A DNA stretch of 64,000 nt, taken from Gentiana macrophylla (lineage: Eukaryota; Streptophyta; Magnoliopsida; Gentianales; Gentianaceae). The position numbers and the translations under genes were made by a program. Below the pieces are notes generated by a model. It saw only the letters and a program-made list of their open reading frames with translations. It did no database searches and was not told where the DNA came from. The stretch lies in contig JAOBSW010000918.1 in NCBI GenBank assembly GCA_026214975.1, positions 62,001 through 126,000 of the forward strand, in the 5' to 3' direction. Shown here in pieces: positions 24,304 through 37,910 of this stretch; position 1 is the first letter of the stretch, and every line of letters starts with the position of its first letter.

Positions 24304-25841
24304 GCCCCTCTCAAACGAAAATGTCTATCTCCTACATTGAGTTTGCCCTTGAACTTGTTGAACATGCTGATGGACAGTGGCTTGGTAAAGATATCAGCAA
24401 CCTGTTCATCTGATGGAATATAGCAGACCTTAACCTTCTTTTCCAGTACCATGTTTCTGATAAAGTGAATATCAATCTCAATATGTTTTGTTCTTGCATG
24501 GTAAACAGGATTCTGAGATAGATTAGCAGCACCTGTATTATCACACCACAGTATAGGTGCACCAGAGAGTTTAAACTTCATTTCTTGCAGGAGTTGAACA
24601 ATCCACTGAACCTCAGCTCCTAGATTGGACAGTGCCCTATATTCTGACTCACAACTGGACCTTGCTACTACTGATTGCTTTTTAGAGCTCCATGTGATTA
24701 ATGAATTCCCCAAGTATACACAGTATCCACCAGTAGATTTCCTGTCAGTAGGACAGGCTGCCCAATTTGCATCTGAGAAACCATGTAAGTGCAGCTTCAA
24801 ACTTGTATCAGGCACAAAATGCAGACCATGTGTTAAGGTGCCCTGCACAAATCTAAGAAGTCTCTTGAGTGCTTGCCAATGACTGGTGTGAGGATCCTGC
24901 ATAAATTGACTCAGTACATTCACAGTGTAGGCAATATCTGGTCTGGTGGTTGTCAGATACTGCAGAACTCCAATTGCACTCCTGTAAACACTAGGGTTAG
25001 CAAGAGGCTCTCCTTGTTTTGGGACAAGTTGCTTTCCTGGAACCATAGGTGTAGGACATGGTTTTAGATGCTGCATATTCAGTCTTTGAAGAAGTTGAGA
25101 AGCATAATAGGCCTGGTTCAGATGTAATCCAGAGGCATCTCTTACAACCTGCATGCCTAGGAAATGTGAGACTTGTCCCAAATCCTTCAAAGAGAATCTT
25201 GAATCCAACAGTTTGATGAATTTCTTTATGAGCTGTGTAGAATTTCCTGTAACCAAAATATCATCAACATAAACCAAAACAAACAGCATGTGTGTTTTCA
25301 GACTAAACATAAACAAAGAATTGTCTGAAACTGATTGAGTGAACCCCCACTCAAGCATCTGTGATCTAAGGGCATCAAACCAGGCCCTTGGTGCTTGCTT
25401 GAGACCATACAGTGCCTTTTTCAATCTACACACAAGCTGTGGCTGTTTGAGATCAACAAAACCTTCTGGCTGATCCATGTATACATGCTCCTGTAGAGGT
25501 CCATTCAAAAAGGCATTATTTATATCAATTTGATGCACAGGCCAGTCAAAAGATACTGCAAGGGTCAGCATAATTCTTATGGTGGTTGACTTAGCAACAG
25601 GACTGAAAGTCTCTGTATAATCTACTCCATAGTGTTGACTATACCCCTTAGCCACCAATCTGGCTTTATACTTCAGGACTGTACCATCTGGCCTCAACTT
25701 TACCTTGTACACCCATCTGTTTCCAACAACTGACTTCCCTGTAGGCAGTGGCACCAAATCCCAGGTTTGGTTATACATAAGAGCCCTATACTCTTCATCC
25801 ATAGCATGTTTCCACTCCTCTTTTGCCAATGCTTCAGACAC
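24276..25841 (-). pseudogene. pol: Copia reverse transcriptase and RNase H
   Basis: Open for 521 codons. It holds the copia RT start region (NRWVYKVK, ARLVAKGYSQ, QIDINNAFLNG), the catalytic YVDD, and the RNase H part (GFSDANWAACPTDRKSTGGY, CESEYRALS, ARTKHIEID). It ends a few codons inside the 3' LTR. A stop at about 25930 separates it from upstream integrase sequence, so the polyprotein is broken although this domain pair is uninterrupted. Confidence 0.9.
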
Positions 25842-26075
25842 TGTAACTGGTTTTGTGGGAAATGAATGAGCACTAGTAATAGCAGCTGAGTAGACTTTAG
25901 GTTTAAAAATTCCACTCTTGGATCTGGTCTACATATGATGATGTTGAATTTGTGGTGGTGAAGGTGATGATGGTAGTGGAGAAGTTGGTGTAACTGATTG
26001 TGCTACATCAGAACCTGACTGAGCATCTATTGTAGGACTTGAAGTGTCAAACATGTGACCATTTCCAGTGTGTGA

Positions 26076-26648
26076 CTATGACTCATTTAAGGGACTTGGT
26101 GTCCTGTTAAGTGTGTGAGATGGTGATGCAGGATCAGGAGATACCTGATTTTGACTGGCAGGACTAGCAGGAGCAATGGTGCTTGCATTTTCAGTGGTCA
26201 TCCCCAGGACACTGGACTGCCCCTCTTCCTGGTTGGATGAAATAGTAAAAAAAGGAACTGGGGCAAGAGAATCTGTAATGATTTGTCTGGAAGGACCTTG
26301 AGTAAAACCATGAGCAAAGGGGAAAAGAGTTTCATCAAAGACAACATTTATAGAGATGTAAATTCTGCCAGTAGAATCTAGACACTTATAGCCCTTATGA
26401 CAGGAGCTAAGACCAAGATTGACACATCTTTTACTATGAAGCTGAAACTTATGTGTGTGATAGGGTCTTAGGTTTGGATAGACAGCACAACCAAAGGTTT
26501 TAAACATCTTGTAATTAGGTTTGGTGTGGTACAGAACTTCAACAGGAGAAAGGTTGTGTAACACAGGGGTTGGAAGGCTATTTATCAAGGACACAGCAGC
26601 CTGAAAACCATGCCACCAATATCTTAAAGGCATAGATGCTTGGGCCAT
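26076..26648 (-). pseudogene. pol: Copia integrase C-terminal part and linker
   Basis: Contains the second half of the integrase (RYWWHGFQAAVSLINSLPT, LSPVEVLYHTKPNY, FGCAVYPNLRPY) and a Ser/Pro-rich linker toward RT. It is separated from the N-terminal integrase by a frameshift near 26750. Confidence 0.8.
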
Positions 26649-26737
26649 AAGAGTGAGACCTGTCTCAACAATGTGCCTGTGCTTTCTTTCAGCACGACCA
26701 TGTTGAGCATGATCATGAGGACAAGGGTGTCTAAAAG

Positions 26738-27997
26738 CTATATGCCTCTTGATTTAAGTAATTCGGAAGGATCTATACTCACCACCCTAACTGATTGTAT
26801 GCACTTAATTTTAGTGGAAAATTGTGTTTCAACAAGAGCCTTGAATTGCGAAAAGTTTGTGAAGGTTTCAGATTTAGATTTTAAGGGATAAATCCAAGTG
26901 TATCTAGTATGGTCATCAACAAAATGGACATAGTAATTAAAGCCTTCAACAGATTGCATGGGAGCAGGGCCCCAAAGGTCAGTATGCACAAGGTCAAACA
27001 CAGATTTAGCATGAGAATCAGAATTAGGATGAAACAAGTTATGAGATTTGCCAAACTGGCAAGATTCACAAAAGGAAAGAGCATTCTTCAACTTGACATT
27101 ACAAAGACTTAAAACAACATTCAGAATTTGACTAGAAGGGTGGCCTAATCTCCTATGCCACACATTAGGATCACTATCAAGACTATTACATCCAAGAGGA
27201 CTACTAGCAGCTAGAAGGCAGGTGGAAGCAGGTTTGGAGTGAAGAAAGCTCTGAGTGTTGATGTCATGGGGTAGACTGATCTGATAGAGACCATCCTGAA
27301 GTTGACCCTTGAGCACCACTGTCCCTGTATCCTTGTCCTTGACAACACAAAGCAAACCATTAAACTCAATGAGTATAGGATTATCAGACACTAATCTAGA
27401 CACACTGATCAAATTTTTTGTAATCTGAGGAACATGAAGGACATGATTTAAGTGCAAAGTGTTGTTGTGAGTGTTAAACACTATTGTGCCAATGTGTGCT
27501 ATTGCTAATCTCTCACCATTTCCTACAACCAGAGTGTCATTACCATTGTAACCTGATTTGATGCTCATGTTTCCAAGATCAGCAGTCACATGGTTGGTAG
27601 CCCCACTGTCTAAGTACCAGGCATTGTCACCAACTGTTCCAGGGGTAGCAACATAGGCAGAGATCTGTTTAGGCCCTCCAGTGTTATTGCTATTGCTGTT
27701 GTTGTTAACTGGACCTTGAAAATCCTCCTCAAATCTGTGCCAACATTCCAAAGCAGTGTGGCCATTCTTGCCACAGACCTGGCATGTCATGCCACTCCTA
27801 TTACCACTTCTGCCTTGAGTCCTGCCTTTACCTCTACCACCCCTTGAGCCACTTCTGCCTCTACTATTGTTGGATCTACCTCCACCTCTATAGCCAGATC
27901 GAGAATTTTGTGAATAAGTGGCCAAATGAGCAAATTGCACGGTTTGTGCCCATTGCCGGTGGATATGGAGGATTAAACCTAGCCGATAACTTCTCAT
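26738..27997 (-). pseudogene. gag-pol: Copia gag zinc knuckle, protease and integrase N-terminal part
   Basis: An Arg/Gly/Ser-rich stretch is followed by a CCHC knuckle (CQVCGKNGHTALEC), the aspartic protease motif YLDSGATNHVT, the integrase zinc-binding segment (WHRRLGHPS, then CESCQFGKSH) and the start of the catalytic core (DLVHTDLWGPAP, VDDHTRYTWIYPL). The frame is lost around 26750-26780, just where the second catalytic Asp should be. Confidence 0.85.
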
Positions 27998-28002
27998 GAA
28001 TC

Positions 28003-28575
28003 AAAGAATCGTGATTGCACTTCAGGCCAAGTAAGGAACCAATCTCGAAGTAATGTTGACTATGATCGCTTCATAATCCTTGTCCAAACCCCCAAAGCCG
28101 CGAATCGGCTCGATTTGGAGATGGGATGCCCTGCTGCTGCAAGACCATCACTGTAGGATTTCATCTGAGCAAGATAGTCACTCATGCTCTTGGATCCTTT
28201 ATCAGATCTAGTTAAAGCGGTCTTATACTCCAACATACGTGCCTCTGATTGAATGTTGAATAAGACTTCCAGTGTAGACCAAATTTCATGTGCAGTTTCA
28301 CAGCCCATAATTTCAACAAGGACTTGCTCAGTCATAGAACTCAATAACCAACCAGATAGCAATTGATCTGTAGCAATCCACTCATCTATTGCAGGATTAG
28401 GAAGTGTGGAGTAAATACCTGTAGATGGAGGCTTTGGTTTGGTTCCAAGCAAGAATCCTTCCAGTTTGTGACCACGAACAATCGGTAAGATGGTATACCT
28501 CCACAGAAGATAGTTGTCACGTGTGAGCTTGACACTACAGGTCTGGTTGAGATGGCCATGAAAGGGAGACGGATG
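28003..28575 (-). pseudogene. gag: Copia gag core, downstream part
   Basis: Gag core of the plant copia type (KLTRDNYLLWRYTILPIVRG, EIWSTLEVLFN, DYLAQMKSYSDGLAAAG). The matching upstream part of gag lies at 37911-38065, on the other side of the nested insertion. The reading frame also shifts near 28000-28060. Confidence 0.8.
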
Positions 28576-30405
28576 TGTTAGTAATATCATCCGCAGCGGA
28601 AACGATTTAAGGATCTAGATCTATACAATATACGTAATAAAACAACTAGATCTATTCTACAAGGTGGTTGTAGATCATACCTCTTGGATCTCTAAATCCA
28701 AGTTGAAGAACCGCAATGGAAAGAACATGAGATGGTGTGAAGAGCACCACGATCTTCCGTACGTGTGATCCGAGCAACTCCCGGTGGAAGGAAATCCTCG
28801 TCTCGAATCCTTACGATATGCTACCCGGAAAAAACTCCAAGCTTTTTCCTCCTTGCTTATGGCCGAAAATTCCCTCTCTAATTCATTAGGGAATTTCGAA
28901 TTTTTGTGTGTATATTAAGTTTGAGAGAACTCTCTTTATATGTAAGAATAAACTTAAGCCCCAAGATTTTTATTTATCAAACAAAATAAATCCTTTTAAT
29001 AAAAGATAATTCCATAATATTCTAGAACAAATCTAGAATAATATTTATCTTTATTATTTACCATAAATATTTATCCAATAAATATTTTATGCATGCATGT
29101 CTTATTAATACACAAGAAACTAATTCTTGTTACCAAAAATATGCATGTGGCGTGAATTGCATCTTTAATTGACCTAGTCAATTAATTTTTGTCATACACA
29201 CTAATTTGCCAATTATTATGGAAAATATATTTTCCACTTATTTTAATTATTTAGTTCCAACTAATTAAATAGTCACTAAACAATTAATTCACATATCGAT
29301 TAATTAAATTCTAATAAGAATTAAATTAATATCATTATTAGGATTCGACGTCCGAGAATAGCTATGCTTTATATTGGAGGCACGTCGGGGACTATGGACT
29401 AATAATCGTGGCTCCGATAAATCAAATAAATAATTATCTTACGACAGAATAATTATATTCGATAAATCAATCACGGGAATATGCCACCATAATCCCGGAT
29501 CGCACTCCTCCGATTATAAGATTATATTTATCTCTCACGAGAAAGTAATAAGCGTCCATTGATATAATCATTACATATGGATTAATCCTCCATAGATCGT
29601 TTCATTCTAAATCGGGAAGTTACCGTTAACCCTTTTCGAGAACCTCTTATCCTTATTTACCATTAACCCCTAGTGATCAATTAATTCATACAACTCACTG
29701 GTAGCTAATCGGTGTAATATGAACTCGCGCGATCGATCGCTTTCTAGGATTAACAAATAAGAAGCTGTTTATCTACTTCCATAAATGGAAGGAATGGATT
29801 CCGTATCCGTGATAACACGGACTACTCACTCAATCCAAATTACAATGCCAAGATGGGGTAATTCGGACCACGGACTCGGTGTAATCCTTAACCGTCAAGT
29901 CAAACCTCATAACCGATTCAAGCGGTTGGATCGTGATCACCTCGAGATTAAGATATATCCATAAATATGATCATCCATTGATTTGATAAGACTTTCGATT
30001 ACGGAATTATATCGTGAACTCTAATCAAATCGGTCCAAATTTCTATATGATATATCTATCATATATAAATGCCCCATTAGGTTCTCTTAACCGAAAGTCC
30101 GGATAAGACAATCACACCTATTGTGTTCAGGCGCATTAATAGCACGTTAAAGAGAGACCCGATACTCTCGATTAACTTTACTACGGGCTAATTTTATTTT
30201 AAGTACATCTTCACTAACTCAATCCTCCGTGTATATACCATACATCGAGTTAAGTGATTACATAAACGATATACTTAGGGTTTTTCGTAGTGTAAATACT
30301 ATTGTCACATCGGTGAATATGAGAATAATAAATATGAATAATAACATCATTTCATTTATTAAATAAAACAATTACAAAATTGTCTTTCGGGCATTACACC
30401 TAACA
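28576..30405 (-). repeat. LTR of the nested element (3' LTR in element orientation)
   Basis: 1,830 bases, TG...CA termini. It aligns end to end with 36070-37910 but with scattered clustered mismatches and small indels. Confidence 0.9.
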
Positions 30406-33400
30406 ATCTCCCACTTGCACGAAAGCATGTGATTAATTGTTTTAGAGCACACCCTATTATTTAAAATACAACAAACTACATCTCCCACTTGCTCTAAAGC
30501 AATGGAGACCCATCCCGTATTCTAGTACCCATTAAGCATATCATAACCATTTGATTCCAAAGTACACTCCGAGTATGCCGTCGTAGGATAGGTCGGTGAC
30601 TCGGGAGCACCTACATCTAAATGTCATGGGTCTTAATGATTAGTCAGTTGTCGGCTCGAGACGATCCGTAGAATCGAAACGTTACGGTCCATATAATCAT
30701 GTGGTACTTTCCCAATATGCTCTTGAACTCAAGTGATTTGGAAATCCTTATAAGCTACCCTTCATCGTTTGCACAATGATGTGGTATCGGCTCTCCAAAT
30801 CTGGAATCACTCCCCAGAATCGAAAAGGAAATCCCGAGGCTATATCGCCTCTCTCTAGCTACTACAAAAGCCGCTTAATCACCCAACTAGTTAAAGTCGA
30901 GTTGGTGTTCTTTGGATTCCTCCAGGCAATAGCTTCAACACAAGAGTAAACACCGAGACCGAGATCGACTTAACGATCATCCTTAATCGACACAAAGTCG
31001 AACGGTGTATTCTCACATATCCAAGTTCACATTTGAATATGCCCGCATATTATTCCTCGTTCTCTCAAGATACTAAAGGACATACTAAACTTAGCCGTTA
31101 ACCGCCGAATCTAAGATTCGGTCAAAATTGACGTTCAATAACGACCATCTCTTACTAGAAAGAGAATCTATCCTATTTCTCTTGATCCGAAGATTAAGAG
31201 AGTCATTCCCGAGGCATAGGGTAGAACTTCCTCGTTGAATGTTGCATACACGCACGCATCATCTTAACCAATAAGATGGATGGGAAACGATGATCGATTC
31301 TAATGAATTCGACCGAATCAAACTCTTTAGAATGTTGTCCAAAACTCTGTTGTAGAAGAATTGTGGCTTTGTCGATTCTAACTTCAGATAACACACCCAT
31401 GTTGTTACCAATCTAGCAAAGTGTCATCCTTCACAAACACTAATATATATTTATATATATTCACTACTTTACTAATATTGATATCCAGTCTACAAAAAGA
31501 CTTATCAATATGCTGGTCAAATCCACATGTTTTTAGAAACAGGTGGCTTCTCTTGACCAAGAGGTTTTCTTCTTATCCACAAAGGACATAAGCCTTGACA
31601 GTCATCCTGTCATGGGTTCTTAAGCAAAGACCCTTCTGTTCCGAATGAATCCAGATTCCGTTTGTTCGGCATGAAAAGTCTCAGGGAATCACCCCTATTT
31701 TCTGCTTTTGAACGAAATCATGCAATACCGAACTCATTCTACTCTTTTCCGTATAGATCCAATTACTCCTACTGGGCCTGAGACACTTAGGTGGTTCTGC
31801 AAGAGTATGAACAGCTCTGGAGTACCAAACTCCATTCACAGGGTTATGGCTTATAAACCAACCTCTATTATCAGAATCCTATACAGCTCACAAAAGAGCC
31901 ATAGGTCATTAATCGATCCTGTAGACCATAAAGTCCGCAGAACCCATAATGGGTAATGGATAAACCATACTCCCACTATTTTCTTGGTGGCTCAAATTTC
32001 GATTTAGTTCAAGAGTATTTAGTGTCATCACCAACAACCAATGTTGGATGTGGTTTGATCTAATCGATAAGTAACTACCTTGAGTAACCGTATCTCAAGG
32101 TTCAAGGTTTGTTGTTCATAGACTCTATCAGAAAGGATGCAACAGCATAATTGTCCCTTCCTGATGTCAAGAATCTGATAACGAACCTTTTTCTCAATGC
32201 TACAAGATATATAACGATTGGTCACTGACCGAACGTGTACGCGAAATTCCCAGTCAAACCATCAAGCATCATGTGATAAATGCTTATATTGACGGAATTT
32301 GGGTGAACCGAATCCACTCATTATCCGTTAATTCCAAAGCACATTCTAGGTAGACTTCTCGGTTCTATACTTCAATGTAAACCGTTATTTCATTTCCAAT
32401 ATCTTTATTGAGTTAAGCAGTGTATTGTGGCACATCTACAACTATGTAAAGGCAATTCAATGGTTTCTTCCTTAGTGAAAGCATTTCACTATAAGGCGAG
32501 CCGAGCATCAGTCCCAGGACTATGTGATGGCCCATTTACGAGTATAGAATACTCCATCTCCGACAAAATCGAGAGACACCTTTGGATATTTTGGATAAAC
32601 TTCGGACTACGAAGAAGTCACTACTCGGAAGCTCCTACTAGCTTGTGTCTTTCATCAAACCCCGAAGGTCGTCATGAACAAGCTATGTTACTTCTTTATA
32701 ACCATTATCCTTTCCCGATTGAAAGGAAAATTAGTCATTGAACCTTTAAGACAATCTAACCAGATCGGGAGAAAGGAATCACCCTGAGCCGTCTTTGTGT
32801 CTTGTCTTTTTTAGGACTATGCACTAACTATGGAATATGAAGAAAGCGTTTATCTAAATATAGAAACCATTTCTTTTAACAGATTCTTAAGATGTGTTTT
32901 ATATACATATTTCAAAGCATTTCTAAGTGGTTTTGACTTTATCAAACAAAAGTCCGAGTCTTGGATTCGATTTACAAATGGTATATTCACTTTCTATACG
33001 ACAAACAAATTATCGGATAGAAGGTAAATCCATTCGTTCCAACGAATCTTAAACAGAAAATAAATTTTCCGCGATATCCAAGGATTGAATCCGAGATTCA
33101 TTTCCTTATATCACTCCCACTATTATAGCTAAAATTAACTGCCCGTTGTTTACTCCTTTAATCGTTAAATGCACTGCTGCCTTGTTCTTCCAAAGAACTT
33201 AGCTCAAGAAAATCGCCAAGGATTCATAGGTTGGTGATCCGAAATCACTGTCCTTATCCTATGATTTTCAGTTAATTAATTTTCGGTTTAGCCTTAAAAT
33301 CAACTCAGTTTTAGATGACTAACACTTTTAAACATACTTTCCCATTCTTGACTTTCCGTAAATGAAAATAGTTTTGAACTAGCAGTTCGTGTGAGTAGAC

Positions 33401-33469
33401 ACTACTCCTGAACCGTGGGATGTTTATTTCGAGTGTTACTTGTTAGGACTTTTCGGATTTTCTAATATA

Positions 33470-33750
33470 CCAGAAAAATAACAAATCATAACATTAAAGC
33501 TCCCACTAGTTTATCGGTTCCAAATACCGTCTAACCAGCAATACTTGATTTTATGATTTTCCAATTTTTCAATTTGAAAATCTCTCGTGTAAACACTTAC
33601 ACAGTTCTAATGTTTCCAGAAAAACAACAAATCATAGAACTCCCACTAGTTCATCGATTCCAAATATCGTCCAACTAGCAACACTTCATGACTTTCCGGT
33701 TTTTCAATTAGAACAGTTGCGTGTGTAATCACTACACACTGAAAATTCAC
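33470..33750 (+). repeat. Two-copy tandem repeat (about 140 bases) inside the LARD-like element
   Basis: Units start CCAGAAAAATAACAAATCAT (33470) and CCAGAAAAACAACAAATCAT (about 33616). Both contain CTCCCACTAGTT, ATCGGTTCCAAATA or ATCGATTCCAAATA, and a TTTTTCAATT stretch. The second copy is shorter. Confidence 0.7.
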
Positions 33751-36057
33751 TAGAAGAATTTCAAAGTCCGAAATCACCTTTGATCAAACTAAGTTTGTCT
33801 CTCGTTTGACACGAATGACACTAATGACATACCTATATGTCACTCTGGTTTTTTTTTTTTTTTTTTTTAAAGGCTTAAGAGAAAATATCTCTTTCGAAAA
33901 ATAAATGCATTATTGATTAACTAGTTCAACGTCCTAGTTACTTTCCACTTTTTAATGAAGTCAATACTAGTCAATATTAAGCAATTTAGAAAGGGATATA
34001 ATGCTGTAAATAAAATGACATAAATTAATTCAAGTTTAACACTACTATATAAATTTTAGGAATTGTAAACTAAAAGATAAGTCTACTCTACCATTCCAAG
34101 GTTTTAACCTCGCATCTCAGTGCCGCCTTAGGGTAGGTCAAAGAGATGACGGTTAAAGCGAGACAATCTCATCAATGATTAACTTGTGAGAATCGAACAT
34201 CCCTTTATTCATTGACTACCTTCCTTTTTAAGCCTAGGTATTACCAAAAATACCCATGATGAGTGTGACCTACTATATCGGATCTCTTAGGTACGCCCCG
34301 AGTGTGCCGTCTTAGGATAGGTCAGTGACCCGACGAGTACCCAGAAATCCTATCCTTTCGGAGACCAAGCCATGAATGTTGATAGGGGTGAACACCATCC
34401 TTAGGGGACGAAATCAAAGCGCCTCAAGGCGTCACCCTCTCTCACTTACTTGTATCTATAGTAGAGGCCGTGGGGTTGGTTGCCGCCTCCCGCTCCCACT
34501 CAATATTTTGGAAGTGGTTGTGGGTTAACTAACCACGCTCTTTTGATGTTATCATAAAAGCTCATCAAATCAAGGATTCGAATGGTGTCGGTAACGTAGG
34601 CAAGCCTACCCGTCCTATTCGTTGGAACATATGTGATGATCGGACGAAATCGGGTCAAGACAAACCTATTGAGATTAGAAGGAATCACCCCTCCGCTCTC
34701 GGTTTGGCTTAGTCTTGCCGGACCCCGTGCATACATCACACTAGGAGGGTTAAGTCGTTCGAGCGAAGCTCAATTGACCACCCAACCTATAAGCGAACCG
34801 CTTTTATCCAAGATTTATTGTTCTTTTACCATCATTCAATCTCGTAGACACTACGAATTGAAAGCGTGATCTCGCTTTCGAACTTTAAGGCGGTTCACCG
34901 AGAACACACACCGAAAGGCTAACGATTTCATAACCCGTCCTCGGATCTTTAATTAGTTACTAAATTAATTAATTACTACGTATTAATTAAATTTCAACTA
35001 ATTACACGAGTTTGTATACATGCCTATTTTAATTACCAAAATTAAAATTCTACATGTATGCATGGAGTGGATTTATGATATGATGCATGTCATGGCAATT
35101 CGATTTTATATCTATTTTATGATCAAACACATAAAAATAAATTGCGGAAAATTTAAACACCGAGAGATGGATCGTTGACACCTTCGATATCAATCTATTA
35201 GAAAATAAAACCAAAACCCTAACTAGGGTTTACTACTTTCTAACTAAATCTGCAGCTGTTCGAACTTTTCGACGATCGGCATACCAAACGAACTCGGATC
35301 GGGACGAAACTTTCCAGATCATATCTTCACTCCTTGAACTTCAATATGGACGGTTGGATCGGTGCTTTGACTTATCAATTTTCTCCAGTAAACCGCCAAA
35401 CTTGCTGCTGAATCTGACTTTGACTGCACTGCATCAAGGACTTCCTGAGGCAGATCGGGAATGGAGATGAATCCCGATCGACCTGAAATTTTTATGGTAC
35501 GTCCAAAACTCTAAGTTGATCAATCTGAACGGTCGGATTTTTGTTTCAATGGTCCAAACTCTCCCAGAAAATCGAGGAAGACACAGGTAGTGTTTCTGTG
35601 AATCCTGCGTTTTTCTGTTATAGCAGCCTCTTCGCAGCATCAAACGGATATTGAAACGGACTCTGATCGACGCCAAAATTTGTGGAGTTGATCATAATCT
35701 TCTAATCTTGATTCTGACCGGAGAGATCTTCGTTTCAACGGTTCGATCAACGGGAAAATAAAAAAATTACTAAACAGCTACTAACAAGATCTATTTGCTG
35801 GAAATTAAACTTGCAATAAAGATAAATTACATAATTTCACTATCTTCATATGAACGAATTTTCATCGTTTATACGAGTTTACTAATAGATCTAACAATTA
35901 ATGATCAACCCCAATCCATCTCTTCAACCACAACAATCGCAACAACATAAAAATTAAACAAACATATGCATCGCCCATAAAAATTGGACAAAAACTACAT
36001 GTTTTTCACTCTCCAGATCTAATATTTTATACGTATAAATATAGATCACCATGGCGG

Positions 36058-36066
36058 CCGATACCA
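36058..36066 (-). other. Primer-binding-site-like sequence of the nested element
   Basis: On the minus strand TGGTATCGG follows the end of the 5' LTR after a 3-base spacer. It matches the first bases of an initiator-Met tRNA primer site with one difference and sets the element's orientation. The following GCCGCC does not extend the match. Confidence 0.6.
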
Positions 36067-36069
36067 CAT

Positions 36070-37910
36070 TGTTAGTAATATCATCCGCAATGAAACGATT
36101 TAAGGATCTACAGATCATACAATATAACGTAATAAAACAACTAGATCTATTCTACAAGGTGGTTGTAGATCATACCTCTTGGATCTCTAAATCCAAGTTG
36201 AAGAACCGCAATGGAAAGAACATGAGATGGTGTGAAGAAAGCACCACGATCTTCCAGACGTGTGATCCGAAAGCAACTCCCGGTGGAAGGAAATCCTCGT
36301 CTCGAATCCTTACGATACGCTAATCTAGGAAAAAACTCCAAGCTTTTTCTTCCTTGCTTATGGCCGAAAATTCCCTCTCTAATTCATTAGGGAATTTGAA
36401 TTTTTGTGTGTATATTAAGTTTGAGATAACTCTCTTTATATGTAAAAGTCAAACTTAAAGCAAGAATTTTTATTTATCAAACAAAATAAATCCTTTTAAT
36501 AAAAGATAATTCCATAATATTCTAGAACAAATCTAGAATAATATTTATCTTTATTATTTACCATAAATATTTATCCAATAAATATTTTACGCACACGTCT
36601 TATTAATACACTGTTAAAACTAATTCTTGTTACCAAAAATATGCATGTGGCGTGAATTGCATCTTTAATTGACCTAGTCAATTAATTTTTGTCATACACA
36701 CTAATTTGCCAATTATTATGGAAAATATATTTTCCACTTATTTTAATTATTTAGTTCCAACTAATTAAATAATACTAAACAATTAATTCACATATCGATT
36801 AATTAAATTCTAATAAGAATTAAATTAATATCATTATTAAGATTCGACGTCCGGAGAATATTTATGCTTATATTGGAAGACGCGTCGGGGACCAATGACT
36901 AATAATCGTGGCTCGATAAATCAAATAAATAATTATCTTACGAACGTAATAATTATATTCGATAAATCAATCACGGGGGAATATGCCACCATAATCCGTG
37001 ATCGCACTCCTCCGATTATAAGATTATATTTATCTCTCACGAGAAAGTAATAAAGCGTCCATTGATATAATCATTACATATGGATTAATCCTCCATAGAT
37101 CGATTCATTCTAAATCGGGAAGTTACTGTTAACCCTTTTCGAACCTCTTATCCTTATTTACCATTAACCCCTAGTGATCAATTAATTCATACAACTCACT
37201 TTGGTAGCTAATCGTTGTAATATGAACTCGCGCGATCGATCGCTTTTAGGATTAACAAATAAAGGGAATCGTTTATCTACTTCCATAAATGGAAGGAATG
37301 GATTAAATATCCGTGATAACACGACTACTCACTCAATCCAAGACAATGCCAAGATGGGGTAATTCGGACCACAGACTCGGTGTAATCCTTAACCGTCAAG
37401 TCAAACCTCATAATCGATTCAAGCAGTTGTCGTGATCACCTCGAGATTAAGATATATCCATAAATATGATCATCCATTGATTTGATAAGACTTTCGATTA
37501 CGGAATTATATCGTGAACTCTAATCAAATCGGTCAAATTACTATATGATATATCTATCATATATAAATGCCCCATTAGGTTCTCTTAACCGAAAGTCCGG
37601 ATAAGACAATCACACCTATTGTGTGTCTCAGGCGCATTAATAGCACGTTAAAGGAGAGACCCGATACTCTCGATTAACTTTACTACGGGCTAATTTTATT
37701 TTAAGTACATCTTCACTAACTCAATCCTCCCGTGTATATACCATACACCGAGTTAAGTGATTACATAAACGATATACTTAGGGTTTTTCAGAAAGTGTAA
37801 ATACTATTGTCACATCGGTGAATATGAGAATAATAAATATGAATAATAACATCATTTCATTTATTAAATAAAACAATTACAAAATTGTCTTTCGGGCATT
37901 ACACCTAACA
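36070..37910 (-). repeat. LTR of the nested element (5' LTR in element orientation)
   Basis: 1,841 bases, partner of 28576-30405, TG...CA termini, followed directly by the target duplication GGATG. Confidence 0.9.

Larger units (their letters stand above)
30406..36069 (-). other. Interior of the nested LARD-like element
   Basis: 5.66 kb with only short chance frames. Recurrent internal motifs are visible: a 25-30-base unit around TAGGATAGGTCGGTGACTCG occurs near 30588-30608 and 34312-34336 (TAGGATAGGTCAGTGACCCG), with a weaker copy near 34130. A two-copy tandem repeat is at 33470-33750 and a T-run at 33848-33869. Confidence 0.7.
28576..37910 (-). mobile_element. Nested LTR element without coding capacity (LARD-like)
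   Basis: LTRs 28576-30405 and 36070-37910 (1.83-1.84 kb, both TGTTAG...CTAACA) enclose a 5.66-kb interior. Target duplication GGATG occurs at 28571-28575 and 37911-37915. Orientation is minus: beside the right LTR, on the minus strand, is a primer-binding-site-like TGGTATCGG (about 36058-36066), and beside the left LTR the purine-rich AAGTGGGAGAT. I see no gag, protease, RT or integrase motif in the interior and no frame above about 105 codons. That fits a large retrotransposon derivative mobilised in trans. Confidence 0.88.

Noticed and set aside
24625..24882. Plus-strand frame opposite copia RT/RNase H
   Set aside because: Shadow of the retrotransposon pol frame on the other strand.
30406..36069. 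Several frames of 60-105 codons in the nested element
   Set aside because: No recognisable domain, no codon pattern, and overlapping frames on both strands of non-coding repeat DNA.
30406..37910. CRISPR-like or phage-like structure from the large direct repeats
   Set aside because: The repeats are two long LTRs with a target duplication in a plant genome. There are no spacers or short repeat arrays.
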